This document shows, in pieces, positions 19,362-27,518 of a stretch of DNA of 37,212 nucleotides; positions within the stretch are counted from its first letter, which is position 1, and every line of letters starts with the position of its first letter. Under the pieces are notes generated by a model. That model did no database searches, had not been told where the DNA came from, and was given only the letters and a program-made list of their open reading frames with translations. The stretch covers positions 1 to 37,212 of the forward strand of contig LVAJ01000043.1 in the NCBI GenBank assembly GCA_001603005.1, given 5' to 3'. The DNA is from Clostridiales bacterium Firm_04 (lineage in GTDB: Bacteria; Bacillota; Clostridia; Oscillospirales; Ruminococcaceae). The translations under genes were made by a program, and so were the position numbers.

Positions 19362-20108
19362 TCACAAAGACGGCTGCACCAGCTCGACCGAATTGGCAAT
19401 CCGGCAAGCGGTATCAAAATCCGGTGCGCTGATGCTCGCAAAGTAAGAGGTATTCGGATCTGCTTTGCTGAACAGATGCAGCTGGATCAAATATCCGGCT
19501 CTTTCTGCGTCCGGATGCAGCACGCTGGCAAGTCCGATTGCTGTCGCCGTTCTGATGCGGTATTGCTCCTGACCGAACACCGCAATCTTGTCCTTGACGT
19601 TTTCCAGCATATAGAAGATGCCTGCGTTTGTGTGATCGTGCAGGTCGCAGTCCTCCGGCTTTAAGTCGTAGAGCAGCTCCTGCATCTCGCACTGATTGTG
19701 CGGCAGATCATGACCGATCGACTTCAGATAAGCCGTCAGCTTTTCCTCGGTCACACCGTCCAGATCATCCAGCGCAAAATCGCCCCAGTCCACCGGTTCC
19801 AGACCGAGCACAAGGGCAACCGAACCGTCCTGACCGTTCTCCGAGCGGTAAAGATGCTCCCGCTGCGGATCCGGCTCAAGCGATTTCGGTACTTTGACGG
19901 ACACGCCGTTCGCGATCAGCTTTTTGCTGTTCTCCAGCGTTCCTTTATCTGTAAAACTCCACTGCTCCGGATTCCACTCCAGTGTTTCCGCAGAGAAGTC
20001 CATTTTTGCCTTCAGGTAATAGGGTAAGCCTCTGAACCGGTATGCGATCCCCGTCAGAAGCAGCACAGCGGCAGAGAGAAGTGCGATTCGTTTCACATGT
20101 TTTTTCAT
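19362..20108 (-). CDS. membrane-anchored extracytoplasmic protein, unknown function
   Basis: A 248-residue protein with a basic N-terminus and one membrane segment (RIALLSAAVLLLTGIAYRF, residues 6-24), then a soluble domain of about 220 residues predicted to lie outside. There is no lipobox cysteine, so it is probably a signal anchor rather than a lipoprotein. The soluble part is acidic with several aromatic residues and ends SISAPDFDTACRIANSVELV; I recognise no family. The start at 20108 (MKKHVKRIAL) is chosen because GGAG precedes it and the hydrophobic segment follows directly; the upstream in-frame stretch looks non-coding. It ends at its own terminator before dacA. Confidence 0.8.
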   Translation of the reverse strand: MKKHVKRIALLSAAVLLLTGIAYRFRGLPYYLKAKMDFSAETLEWNPEQWSFTDKGTLENSKKLIANGVSVKVPKSLEPDPQREHLYRSENGQDGSVALVLGLEPVDWGDFALDDLDGVTEEKLTAYLKSIGHDLPHNQCEMQELLYDLKPEDCDLHDHTNAGIFYMLENVKDKIAVFGQEQYRIRTATAIGLASVLHPDAERAGYLIQLHLFSKADPNTSYFASISAPDFDTACRIANSVELVQPSL

Positions 20109-20192
20109 AACAATTGCTCCGTTGTTTTTTTCACCGAAACCGGCTGTGCCGTGCCGGCGTTGTTCCGCGGTACACCATTCCATACCATCCAT

Positions 20193-20683
20193 TCATTTTA
20201 CCACAAGAATAACGCGCGGCATCAGCCTGCCATCCGGTTTCCGATGCAGCAGTCAGCTTCAGCTCCTTTCATATCGTCAGCGCGAAGGGGATTGTGTCTG
20301 ACTGTTTGTGCCGGCTGCTGTCGGTGTTTTCCGCCGTTTCTTTCAGGCGATTTTCGGTATCTCTCACCCGATGGTCATATGATAGCACATGAAAGCGAAA
20401 AACGCAAAGTCCGAGAAAATGCCGTAAAAGTTGCGCGTTCACATTTTATACTGTTTTCTCCGGATCTCTCTGTTTTTCTCACTATTTCACGAGTGGTCAC
20501 GAAATGGATTTTTTGGCAAAAAAAGTTTGAAATCAGCGTATCTGCTTGCAAAAAAATATTGGAAGTGTCTCGGATGCATTCAAATTCATTCTGCAAAAAA
20601 ATATTTTGCGTCGGAAATCTTCCTAAATACGTTATTTTCGGACGCATGCCGTTCTGCCGCAGAAAAAAATTTGCAGAACCCCC
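20193..20683. other. AT-rich gene-free stretch
   Basis: From 20109 to the gntR start there is no convincing gene on either strand; frames here lack ribosome sites and family motifs. From about 20400 the sequence is much richer in A and T than the rest of the window and contains TGCAAAAAAATATT twice (20547-20560 and 20592-20605) and a GTTCTGC/GCAGAAC hairpin (20651-20679) against the gntR -35 box. It may be a regulatory, curved-DNA region or the remnant of lost genes. Confidence 0.6.
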
Positions 20684-20712
20684 TTGACAAAACCGTGCTG
20701 ACTGTGTATACT
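20684..20712 (+). promoter_or_regulatory. promoter of the gntR-ABC operon
   Basis: Perfect TTGACA (20684-20689), 17-base spacer, TATACT (20707-20712). Confidence 0.88.
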
Positions 20713-20726
20713 GTATATGAACAGTC
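20700..20726 (+). promoter_or_regulatory. likely GntR operator over the -10 box
   Basis: GACTGT (20700-20705) and ACAGTC (20721-20726) are inverted around 15 bases that themselves hold TATAC-T-GTATA. The site covers the -10 box and start point, as expected for an autorepressing YtrA-type GntR protein. Binding is inferred. Confidence 0.55.
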
Positions 20727-20743
20727 GACAAGGAGGTGCATGC

Positions 20744-21115
20744 ATGACTGTCTTCATTGATAACAAAAGCGGCGTGCCGATCTACGACCAGATCTACACG
20801 CAGATCAAAGGACAGATCATCAGCGGTGCGCTGCTGGAAAACGATCCCCTGCCTTCAATCCGGAATCTGGCTAAGGATCTGCGGATCAGCGTGGTGACGA
20901 CCAAGCGCGCCTACGATGAACTGGAACGCGAGGGCTTTGTATATACAGTGCCCGGCAAGGGCTGCTTTGTCGCGCCGAAGAATACAGAGCTGCTCCGTGA
21001 GGAGCATCTAAAGCAGATCGAGGCACATCTCGCGGAGATCCGGCAGCTTGCAGCATCCTGCGGGCTGACGCGCACCGAGATCATCAGCATGTTCGATCTG
21101 CTCGACGAACCGTAA
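20744..21115 (+). CDS. GntR-family repressor, YtrA subfamily
   Basis: A 123-residue regulator. Residues about 10-80 form a GntR winged helix (VPIYDQIYTQIKGQIISGAL, LPSIRNLAKDLRISVVTTKR, EREGFVYTVPGKGCFVA), followed by a short helical tail of about 45 residues rather than a ligand-binding domain, which is the YtrA hallmark. Such proteins repress their own ABC transporter operons in Firmicutes and are often relieved by cell-envelope antibiotics. Two ATGs overlap at 20740 and 20744; only 20744 is in frame and it lies seven bases after AGGAGG. It heads an operon with an ATPase and three permeases. Confidence 0.92.
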   Translation: MTVFIDNKSGVPIYDQIYTQIKGQIISGALLENDPLPSIRNLAKDLRISVVTTKRAYDELEREGFVYTVPGKGCFVAPKNTELLREEHLKQIEAHLAEIRQLAASCGLTRTEIISMFDLLDEP

Positions 21116-21146
21116 CCGTGCAGATAACACAAAAAGGAGAATCATC

Positions 21147-21983
21147 ATGAATGCAATTGAAATAAAGGGACTTCAGAAGAATTACGGCGACTTCAAGCTC
21201 GGTCCGATCGACCTGACACTGCCGGAGGGCTGCATCATGGGACTGATCGGCGAGAACGGCGCCGGCAAGAGCACCACGATCAAGGCGATGCTCGATATGA
21301 TTACGGCGGGCGGCAGCATCCGGCTGCTCGGCAAGGATGCCCGCGAAAGCTCCGCGCTGCTCAAGCAGGATCTCGGCATCGTGCCGGACGAGATCGGGCT
21401 GCCGGAGGGACTGAATATCCGGCAGGTCGAAAAGATCATGGCGGACAGCTTCCGCAACTGGGACAGCAAGCAGTTCTATGATTATATGAAGCGCTTCAAT
21501 CTGCCGGAAAAGAAAGCGTTCAAGACATTTTCCAAAGGCATGAAGATGAAGCTGGGCATTGCGATCGCGCTTTCGCACAAGGCAAAGCTGCTGATCCTCG
21601 ACGAACCGACCAGCGGACTTGATCCGCTCGTGCGCGATGAGATCGTCGGCATCCTCAATGACTTCACCCGCGAGGAATCGCACTCGATCCTCATTTCCTC
21701 GCACATTGTCAGCGACCTCGAAAAGATCTGCGATTACATCGCGTTTCTGCACAAGGGCAAGCTGATGCTCTGCGACGAGAAAGACCGCCTGCTGGAGCGC
21801 TACGGGCTGCTGCAGACCACGCCGGAGATCCTGCGCGATCTGGACGCATCCGCCGTCCTCGGCAAGCGCGTCACGGATTACGGCGCAGAGGCGATCGTCG
21901 CGCGCGACAAGGTCCCGCAGAGCTTCGAGATCCAGCCGGTCTCGATCGAAGAACTGTTCATCATCATGGCGAAGGAGGCATAA
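21147..21983 (+). CDS. ABC transporter ATP-binding protein
   Basis: A 278-residue cytoplasmic ATPase for the permeases encoded next. Walker A is GENGAGKST (about residue 36), the signature motif is the variant FSKGMKMK instead of LSGGQ, Walker B is LLILDEPTSGLDP, and the H-loop is SSHIVSDLE. A C-terminal extension of about 60 residues follows the core. The variant signature is usual in YtrB-like and ABC-2 exporters controlled by YtrA-type repressors. The ribosome site AAAAAGGAG lies just before the ATG. Substrate unknown. Confidence 0.94.
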   Translation: MNAIEIKGLQKNYGDFKLGPIDLTLPEGCIMGLIGENGAGKSTTIKAMLDMITAGGSIRLLGKDARESSALLKQDLGIVPDEIGLPEGLNIRQVEKIMADSFRNWDSKQFYDYMKRFNLPEKKAFKTFSKGMKMKLGIAIALSHKAKLLILDEPTSGLDPLVRDEIVGILNDFTREESHSILISSHIVSDLEKICDYIAFLHKGKLMLCDEKDRLLERYGLLQTTPEILRDLDASAVLGKRVTDYGAEAIVARDKVPQSFEIQPVSIEELFIIMAKEA

Positions 21984-21985
21984 CA

Positions 21986-22627
21986 ATGAAAGGCTTGCTC
22001 AAAAAAGAATGGTACGCATTCCTGCAAAAACCGGTTACATTCCTGTTCCCGCTGGCACTGTTCGTGGTGCTCGCGATCCAGACCAAAAGTCAGGTCATCC
22101 TCATGTATCTGCCGCTGTATTTCGGCATCCTGCCGGTCACGCTGATGAGCGCGGACGAGGTCAGCCACTGGGAGCGCTATATGCACGGACTCCCGTACAG
22201 CCGCTCCGCGATCGTTTCTGAAAAATATGTGACCGTGCTGATCCTGTCGGTATTCTCGATGCTGGTCTCCGGCGTTCTGCTGTTCTTCTTCATGAACACC
22301 GGCTTTGCAGTGCCACAGTTCCTGTTTCTCATTGCGGCAGCATTCGCAGCAAGTGTTCTGCTGCCGTCGGTCATGCTCCCGCTGAATCTGCGCTTTGGTG
22401 CGGCAAAGGCAAGAATTGCGCTCGGCGTCATTTTTGCGATTTTCGGCTGCCTCGCGGCACTCTCCGTCGATGACGAAGGCGGCAGCAGATTCCAGCTGCT
22501 CGAAAAGCTCGCAGGTCTGAATATTTCGATCGGCGCACTCACCGGCATTCTGTTCGCCGCAGCAGCTGTCATCATGGCAGCATCGTGGTGCATTGCACTG
22601 ATGCTCTACCGCAAAAAGCAGTTCTGA
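21986..22627 (+). CDS. ABC-2 type permease, paralog 1
   Basis: A 213-residue membrane protein with about six helices. It begins MKGLLKKEWYAFLQKP, the start typical of ABC-2 membrane proteins (an amphipathic helix before the first membrane segment), and contains HWERYMHGLPYSRSAIVSEK near residue 62, a segment conserved in the next two genes. It starts two bases after the ATPase stop with AAGGAGG inside the ATPase end. Likely pairs with the ATPase in an export complex. Confidence 0.88.
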   Translation: MKGLLKKEWYAFLQKPVTFLFPLALFVVLAIQTKSQVILMYLPLYFGILPVTLMSADEVSHWERYMHGLPYSRSAIVSEKYVTVLILSVFSMLVSGVLLFFFMNTGFAVPQFLFLIAAAFAASVLLPSVMLPLNLRFGAAKARIALGVIFAIFGCLAALSVDDEGGSRFQLLEKLAGLNISIGALTGILFAAAAVIMAASWCIALMLYRKKQF

Positions 22628-22647
22628 CATTCAATGAGGGACATCAC

Positions 22648-23307
22648 ATGAAAGGTCTTCTGCGCAAGGAATTTGCAATCATCGGCGGCGGCGCGACGTT
22701 CGTAACGCTCGTGATCTTCATGGTATTTATTCTGGTGATGCAGCAGCTGCATCCGGAACGCTATGCGGACTCGGAACCGGTATTTATCCCGCTGCTTCTG
22801 GCATGCTTCACGGGATTTCAGCCGGTCATCAGTCACTCGGCGGAAGGGCGCTGGCGGCAGTATGTCAAAACGCTGCCGTACAGCCGGAAGCAGATCGTCG
22901 ATGCAAAATATCTGTTCGCTTGTCTGACAGCCGGCTGCATGCTCATTTTCGAGGTGCTCCTGCTGTTTCTGCTGAACGCCCCGCACATCGCGGCAATGAC
23001 CGCGCTCGCGGCTTCGGTTATGCTGCTCATGCCTGCGTTCCTGCTCCCGTTCATTTTTCTGGAGTACCGGCGCGGCTGGCAGACCGGAACGCTGCTGCTG
23101 TTCCTGCCCGTCTGCCTGCTGACCGCAGCAGGATTCGTACTTCCTATGGTGTACAGCATCGGAACAAGACACAGCGGCATAGAACCGGAATCGCAGCTTC
23201 TGCTGTACATCCCGTACTGTCTGCTTGCAGCCGCGGTTCTGCTGTTTCCGCTGTCATGGCTGCTCTCCCGCAGGATCTTCTGCCGGCGGAAAAAGCGCCG
23301 CGCATAA
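22648..23307 (+). CDS. ABC-2 type permease, paralog 2
   Basis: A 220-residue membrane protein with about six helices, starting MKGLLRKEFAIIGGG and carrying RWRQYVKTLPYSRKQIVDAK near residue 70, the counterpart of the segment in paralog 1. The C-terminus is strongly basic (RRIFCRRKKRRA). The start at 22648 follows GAGGG and comes 20 bases after the previous stop; an upstream in-frame codon would overlap the previous gene without a ribosome site. Confidence 0.87.
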   Translation: MKGLLRKEFAIIGGGATFVTLVIFMVFILVMQQLHPERYADSEPVFIPLLLACFTGFQPVISHSAEGRWRQYVKTLPYSRKQIVDAKYLFACLTAGCMLIFEVLLLFLLNAPHIAAMTALAASVMLLMPAFLLPFIFLEYRRGWQTGTLLLFLPVCLLTAAGFVLPMVYSIGTRHSGIEPESQLLLYIPYCLLAAAVLLFPLSWLLSRRIFCRRKKRRA

Positions 23308-23335
23308 CCCGATTCCATGAAAAGGTGGTGACCGT

Positions 23336-24103
23336 ATGAAAGCACTGCTCCGCAAAATGTTCTATGAATCCGGCGGCAGAACGACACTCTGCGTCTGCGC
23401 CGCCGCGCTCATCATCCTGTCAGCTGCCGGCATCCTGTTCCGGTTTCCGCTGCATCTCGCAGCCGGAACCGCAGCCGAAGGTTTCATCTGCTGCAAGCCG
23501 GTCATGATGCTGAAGCATGACTTTGAGAGCCGCTGGTGCAGATATCGCGACACACTCCCCTTATCCCGCAATCAGTTCGTCGATGCGAGCTATCTGTTCC
23601 TGCTGCTCATGGTTTTGCTGTTCGGCGTGCTGATACTCCCGCTGAATGTCATCTATCAGCTGCGGGATCCGTCGCTCACGAACCTGTGCATGCCTGCTTC
23701 GGCATACTATTTCCTGCTGATCCCGCTGTTTCTCTCCGTTGCGCTGCCCTGCTGTCTGGCGGCGGAGCGCACGGAAAAAGCATGGCTCGGCAGTCTGCTT
23801 TCATCCATTCCGCTCGCACTGCTCATACCGCTGTTCTTTTGGACATTTGTCCTGATCTTAGAGGACGGACTTTCCGCCGGTGTCAATGTCTGGTCTATCT
23901 TCGGAAAAGCAGTCCCCAAAGCACAGGCAGCCCTGATCCTGACCGGACTGTTCACGGCGCCGTTTCTGGTCTATCTGCTTTCATGGCTGTTCAGCCGCCG
24001 CCTGTTCGGGAACCGCCGGCAAAAGCGCAGGCAGAATCCGCCCGCCGGAAACAGCGATGACGATGACGCCGTGCTCATCATGCAGACCATGATGTGGAAC
24101 TGA
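23336..24103 (+). CDS. ABC-2 type permease, paralog 3
   Basis: A 255-residue membrane protein with about six helices. It starts MKALLRKMFYESGG and has RWCRYRDTLPLSRNQFVDAS near residue 62, aligning with the other two permeases but more diverged. The C-terminal tail is longer, with a basic stretch (RRLFGNRRQKRRQ) then an acidic SDDDDAVLIMQ end. The start follows AAGGTGGTG. It is the last gene before a strong terminator. Confidence 0.85.
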   Translation: MKALLRKMFYESGGRTTLCVCAAALIILSAAGILFRFPLHLAAGTAAEGFICCKPVMMLKHDFESRWCRYRDTLPLSRNQFVDASYLFLLLMVLLFGVLILPLNVIYQLRDPSLTNLCMPASAYYFLLIPLFLSVALPCCLAAERTEKAWLGSLLSSIPLALLIPLFFWTFVLILEDGLSAGVNVWSIFGKAVPKAQAALILTGLFTAPFLVYLLSWLFSRRLFGNRRQKRRQNPPAGNSDDDDAVLIMQTMMWN

Positions 24104-24114
24104 AAATCATGAAA

Positions 24115-24153
24115 AAAATGAGGAAAAAGCATGCCGTTTTTTCCTCATTTTTC
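24115..24153 (+). terminator. terminator of the gntR-ABC operon
   Basis: A perfect 15-base inverted repeat (AAAAATGAGGAAAAA, 24115-24129, with 24139-24153) and a 9-base loop; the right arm ends in TTTTT. Confidence 0.88.
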
Positions 24154-24231
24154 TGTTTCTGTCTGAAATGTCAAGCAGTTGAAGCATCCTTTGCCGCGAT
24201 TTGTTGCAATCGACAAAAGCGGACTTGTATC

Positions 24232-24260
24232 TTGCATTTTCGGAGTGATTCTGGTATAAT
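24232..24260 (+). promoter_or_regulatory. promoter of the M42 peptidase operon
   Basis: TTGCAT (24232-24237), 17-base spacer, perfect TATAAT (24255-24260), about 50 bases before the first peptidase start. Confidence 0.78.
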
Positions 24261-24311
24261 ATAATCTGTATAGGTATCCTGATTCTATCATCGAAAAAGG
24301 AGGATTCTGCA

Positions 24312-25337
24312 TTGGAATCTTCATATGATATGATTGCGTCGCTTGCCGATCTGCGCGGCATCACCGGCAGGGAATCTGCCGTCGGGCAGGCAGCGGCGGA
24401 ACTGCTGCGCCCCTTTGCGCCGGACGCCGTTTACCGTGACGGCTCCGTGACCGCCCATATCGGACAGAACCGCGCAAAACCGACGCTTTTGCTCTGTGCG
24501 CATCTCGATCAGGTCGGGTTTGTCGTCACAGACATCACTCCGGACGGTTTTCTCCGCATCGGCTCCGTCGGCGGCATTGACCACCGTCTGCTGCTCGGTC
24601 AGCCCGTGCTGGTGAACGGCAGCGAACCGCTTTCCGGCGTCATCTCCATTCTCCCGCCGCATCTTCTGAAAGGCGAACAGGCGGTGCCGGAGGATGCACA
24701 GCTCTGCGTCGATCTCGGATTTTCGTCCGCAGAGGAACTTGCGGGCAAGGTCTCCCGCGGCGATGCGGTCTATTACGGCACGACCTGCAAAAAGCTGCTC
24801 GACAGCCGCATGACCGGCTCTGCGCTCGATGACCGCTGCTGTGTTGCGGCAGTCATCATGGCAGCGGAAGCGATCAGCAAAAAAGACGATCTGCCCTGCA
24901 ATGTAACAATCGTATTCAGCGGACAGGAAGAACGCAGCGGACGCGGTGCAAAGCTTGCTGCATACAACGAGCGCCCCGATTTTGCCATTGCAGTCGATGT
25001 GACATTCGGCATGGCGAACGGCGAGGATCCGGCAGAGTGCATGGAGCTCGGAAAAGGTCCTGCGATCGGGATCTCGCCGGTGCTGTCGCCGGAGCTCTCC
25101 GACGCGCTGATCGAAACCGCAAAAGCAGCGCAGATCCCCTATCAGCTGGAAGTCATGTCCGGCTCGACCGGCACGGACGCCGATTCGCTCGCGCTGGCAC
25201 CGTCGGGCTGTGCGGCAGGTACGGTCTCGGTGCCGCTGCGGTATATGCACACACCGGTCGAGGTCATTGACACCGCAGACATTGCGCAGACTGCCGCGCT
25301 GCTTGCGGCATATGCAGAAAGGTGCGGTGCCAAATGA
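24312..25337 (+). CDS. M42-family metallopeptidase, first copy
   Basis: A 341-residue cytoplasmic peptidase of the M42 (glutamyl aminopeptidase/endoglucanase M) family, which forms large tetrahedral shells and trims peptides. The two-metal site is visible in order: LCAHLDQVGF (about residue 60), the bridging aspartate in ALDDRCC (about 172), the catalytic glutamate in GQEERSGRG (about 204), the aspartate in AVDVTFG (about 229) and the final histidine in RYMHTPVEV (about 312). The start is TTG at 24312, eight bases after AAGGAGG; no ATG is as well placed. The stop overlaps the second M42 gene (ATGA). Confidence 0.92.
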   Translation: MESSYDMIASLADLRGITGRESAVGQAAAELLRPFAPDAVYRDGSVTAHIGQNRAKPTLLLCAHLDQVGFVVTDITPDGFLRIGSVGGIDHRLLLGQPVLVNGSEPLSGVISILPPHLLKGEQAVPEDAQLCVDLGFSSAEELAGKVSRGDAVYYGTTCKKLLDSRMTGSALDDRCCVAAVIMAAEAISKKDDLPCNVTIVFSGQEERSGRGAKLAAYNERPDFAIAVDVTFGMANGEDPAECMELGKGPAIGISPVLSPELSDALIETAKAAQIPYQLEVMSGSTGTDADSLALAPSGCAAGTVSVPLRYMHTPVEVIDTADIAQTAALLAAYAERCGAK

Positions 25338-26374
25338 ATCAGAAACGACTCGAAACGCTCTGCGGACTCTGCGGCACATCCGGCAGAGAGCATGCAGTGC
25401 GGGATTATATTCTCAGTGAGCTGAACCGCATGCAGCTGCCCGCGGACGCGGTCAGAACCGACCGGCTCGGCAATATTCTCGTGCACAAAAAGGGCGCATC
25501 TCCTGCAAAACGCAGGGTGCTGTTCTCCGCGCATATGGATGAGGTCGCGCTCATGGTCACGCAGATCCATGCGGACGGCTCGCTCGGCTTTGACATGGTC
25601 GGCGGCGTCAGTGCGGCGGCGGTCATCGGACGGCAGGTGTGCGTCGGAAAAGACCGCATCGCCGGTGTCATCGGCAGCAAGCCTGTGCATCTGCTCAGCA
25701 AGGACGCGCGCAAAAAGCCCGCCGAAATGAGCAGTCTCAGCTGCGATATCGGCAGCGGCTCCAAAGAGGAGACCGAACAGTATGTCCGCGTCGGCGATAT
25801 CATCTATTTTCAGAAGAACGCGCAGGATCTCGGCAGCGGTTCGTTTGCATCGAAGGCGATCGACGACCGCTTCGGCTGTGAGGTGCTGCTGGAACTGCTG
25901 GAGCAGGATCTGCCGTATGATACGGAATTTTCATTCGTGGTGCAGGAGGAAGTCGGGCTGCGCGGCGCAGGCGTTGCGGCAGCTGCGATTGATCCCGAGA
26001 TCGCCGTGATCTTTGAAGCGACGACCGCCGCGGATCTCCCCGGCTCCGAGGGCGCAGACCGCGTCTGTACGCTCGGCAGCGGCGCGGTGATCTCGTTCAT
26101 CGACGGCAGAACTGTCTATGACAAGGCACTCTATGATCTTGCGGTACAGGTCAGCGAAGCACAGGGCATCGCATGGCAGACCAAGACCAAAATCGCCGGC
26201 GGAAACGATGCGGGCGCGATCCAGAATGCAGGCAGCGGCGTGCGTGTGCTGGCGGTCAGTGTGCCGTGCAGATATCTGCATGCACCGGTCTCCGTCATCC
26301 GGAAAGCGGATGCACAGGCTTGCATAGATCTCGCAAAAGCGCTGATCCCCGCTTTACAGGAGACAGAATTATGA
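25334..26374 (+). CDS. M42-family metallopeptidase, second copy
   Basis: A 346-residue paralog of the preceding gene. Metal and catalytic residues: FSAHMDEVALM (about 66), AIDDRFGCEV (about 176), QEEVGLRGAG (about 204) and CRYLHAPVSV (about 313). Where the first copy has DVTFG this one has FEATTAAD, a Glu in place of Asp, a known alternative that often goes with different residue preference in M42 pairs. The start overlaps the upstream stop by four bases and the stop overlaps the next start likewise. Tandem, coupled M42 pairs may form mixed shells with complementary specificities; that is inference here. Confidence 0.92.
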   Translation: MNQKRLETLCGLCGTSGREHAVRDYILSELNRMQLPADAVRTDRLGNILVHKKGASPAKRRVLFSAHMDEVALMVTQIHADGSLGFDMVGGVSAAAVIGRQVCVGKDRIAGVIGSKPVHLLSKDARKKPAEMSSLSCDIGSGSKEETEQYVRVGDIIYFQKNAQDLGSGSFASKAIDDRFGCEVLLELLEQDLPYDTEFSFVVQEEVGLRGAGVAAAAIDPEIAVIFEATTAADLPGSEGADRVCTLGSGAVISFIDGRTVYDKALYDLAVQVSEAQGIAWQTKTKIAGGNDAGAIQNAGSGVRVLAVSVPCRYLHAPVSVIRKADAQACIDLAKALIPALQETEL

Positions 26375-27168
26375 TTTCAGAACTGCGCCGTCAGACGGAA
26401 GTGGACCGCAAATCGCTTGCGGTGTGTCATTACGGGCGAAAGATCCTCTGCAATCTGGTCGCCTACGGTACCAAATACAGCTTCTGCCGGTTCTTCCGGC
26501 TCAAATCGCATGATAAAACAGCATGGATGATGCTGCAGAACAGCACACTCCTCATCAGTACGCAGGCGGATTTTTCCAAGGACGCCGAGGCGCATGCGGA
26601 GCTTTCGCTGTTTGTGGAAATGCATCAGCCGTTCCGCGTCGAGGGTGCGCAGTCGCTGCTCAGCGGCTTGCAGCTCAAGGGCTATCAGACCTTGCACCGC
26701 TCCGTGTTCCGTCTGGAACCGGGCGGCATCTCGCCGGTGTTCGATCCGGAGCAGGTCAACCGCACGCCGAAGCTGGACGATGTCTACGAGATCCTGACAG
26801 AGGGCTTCCCGAATCTGATCGCGCACGACATCTGGCTGACCGACACCTCGCATATGGTGCGGCGCGGTCTGCGGCAGTGCTTTACATATTATAATGTCAC
26901 CGCGGCAACCGCGATCTACGATTACGGCGATCAGGTGCTGATTGGGCAGGTCGCGACAAAGGTCGCAGCGCGCGGCAAGGGCTATGCGCGGGACTTCCTG
27001 CACTGGATCGCAAATGATCTTGAAGCACGCGGAAAGACCGGCATTCTCTACGCGCTCGATATCCGCAAGAGCTTCTACGAGGAGATCGGCTTTACGCTGA
27101 TCGAATCGGAATTTGTCTGGGAGCGGCTCCATGCCGCAGAACCGGACGGCGGAAAGGGTATCCTGTAA
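26371..27168 (+). CDS. GNAT-like acetyltransferase of unknown substrate
   Basis: A 265-residue protein. The C-terminal half resembles a GNAT fold: AATAIYDYGDQVLIGQVATK, then the acetyl-CoA loop VAARGKGYARDFLHWIANDL (about residues 193-212) and IRKSFYEEIGFTLIE. The N-terminal 110 residues look like a degenerate second GNAT-like or substrate-binding half (LHRSVFRLEPGG). No specific function can be assigned. It begins within the stop of the second peptidase (ATGA) after a CAGGAGA site, so it belongs to the same operon. A decayed glycosyltransferase follows. Confidence 0.82.
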   Translation: MISELRRQTEVDRKSLAVCHYGRKILCNLVAYGTKYSFCRFFRLKSHDKTAWMMLQNSTLLISTQADFSKDAEAHAELSLFVEMHQPFRVEGAQSLLSGLQLKGYQTLHRSVFRLEPGGISPVFDPEQVNRTPKLDDVYEILTEGFPNLIAHDIWLTDTSHMVRRGLRQCFTYYNVTAATAIYDYGDQVLIGQVATKVAARGKGYARDFLHWIANDLEARGKTGILYALDIRKSFYEEIGFTLIESEFVWERLHAAEPDGGKGIL

Positions 27169-27170
27169 TG

Positions 27171-27513
27171 CAAAAACAGAACAATTTGCATTTACAGTCG
27201 TGATCCCGCACACAATGAGCAGGACTGCATCGGCAAATGTCTGCATGCGATTCAGGATGCAGCCGATGCGGTGCGCCCGTGCAGAACGGAGATTATTGTC
27301 GTCACGAACCGCTGTACCGACAAAACGCTGCGTCATACGGCGCGGTGTTCTGGTTCCGGAAACGCGTTTTTCTGCGCATCGGCGGATTTGACGAAACGCT
27401 GGTCTCGCTGGAAGACATGGATTTTGCAAGGCGCCTGAACCGTCTCGGCAGAGCGGAAGGCTGCCGATTCATTCTATTATCATGTGCGGTAACACGTACA
27501 AAACATCAGGGGT
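27171..27513 (+). pseudogene. decayed family-2 glycosyltransferase
   Basis: About 340 bases hold pieces of a GT2 enzyme in different frames. Near the start AFTVVIP then, after a lost base, HNEQDCIGKCLHAIQDA and TEIIVVTNRCTDKTL can be read, the nucleotide-binding N-terminus. About 45 residues later the frame with AVFWFRKRVFLRIGGFDETL and SLEDMDFARRLNRLGRA gives the acceptor-side GGFDE/EDxDF motif. The catalytic middle, normally over 100 residues, is gone, and a stop interrupts the end (FYYHVR then TAA). At least two frameshifts plus an internal deletion are needed, so it cannot be functional. It begins just after the GNAT-like gene and has no obvious ribosome site. Confidence 0.8.
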
Positions 27514-27518
27514 AACGC

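Noticed and set aside
20097..20687. 196-codon plus-strand frame in the AT-rich stretch
   Set aside because: No ribosome site, no family motif, composition changes midway, and it overlaps the start of the minus-strand anchored-protein gene.
19321..26500. 19-base identity TTCTGCCGGTTCTTCCGGC at 19321-19339 and 26482-26500
   Set aside because: One copy is a hairpin downstream of a gene, the other codes FCRFFR within a GNAT-like gene; no further flanking identity, so probably chance.
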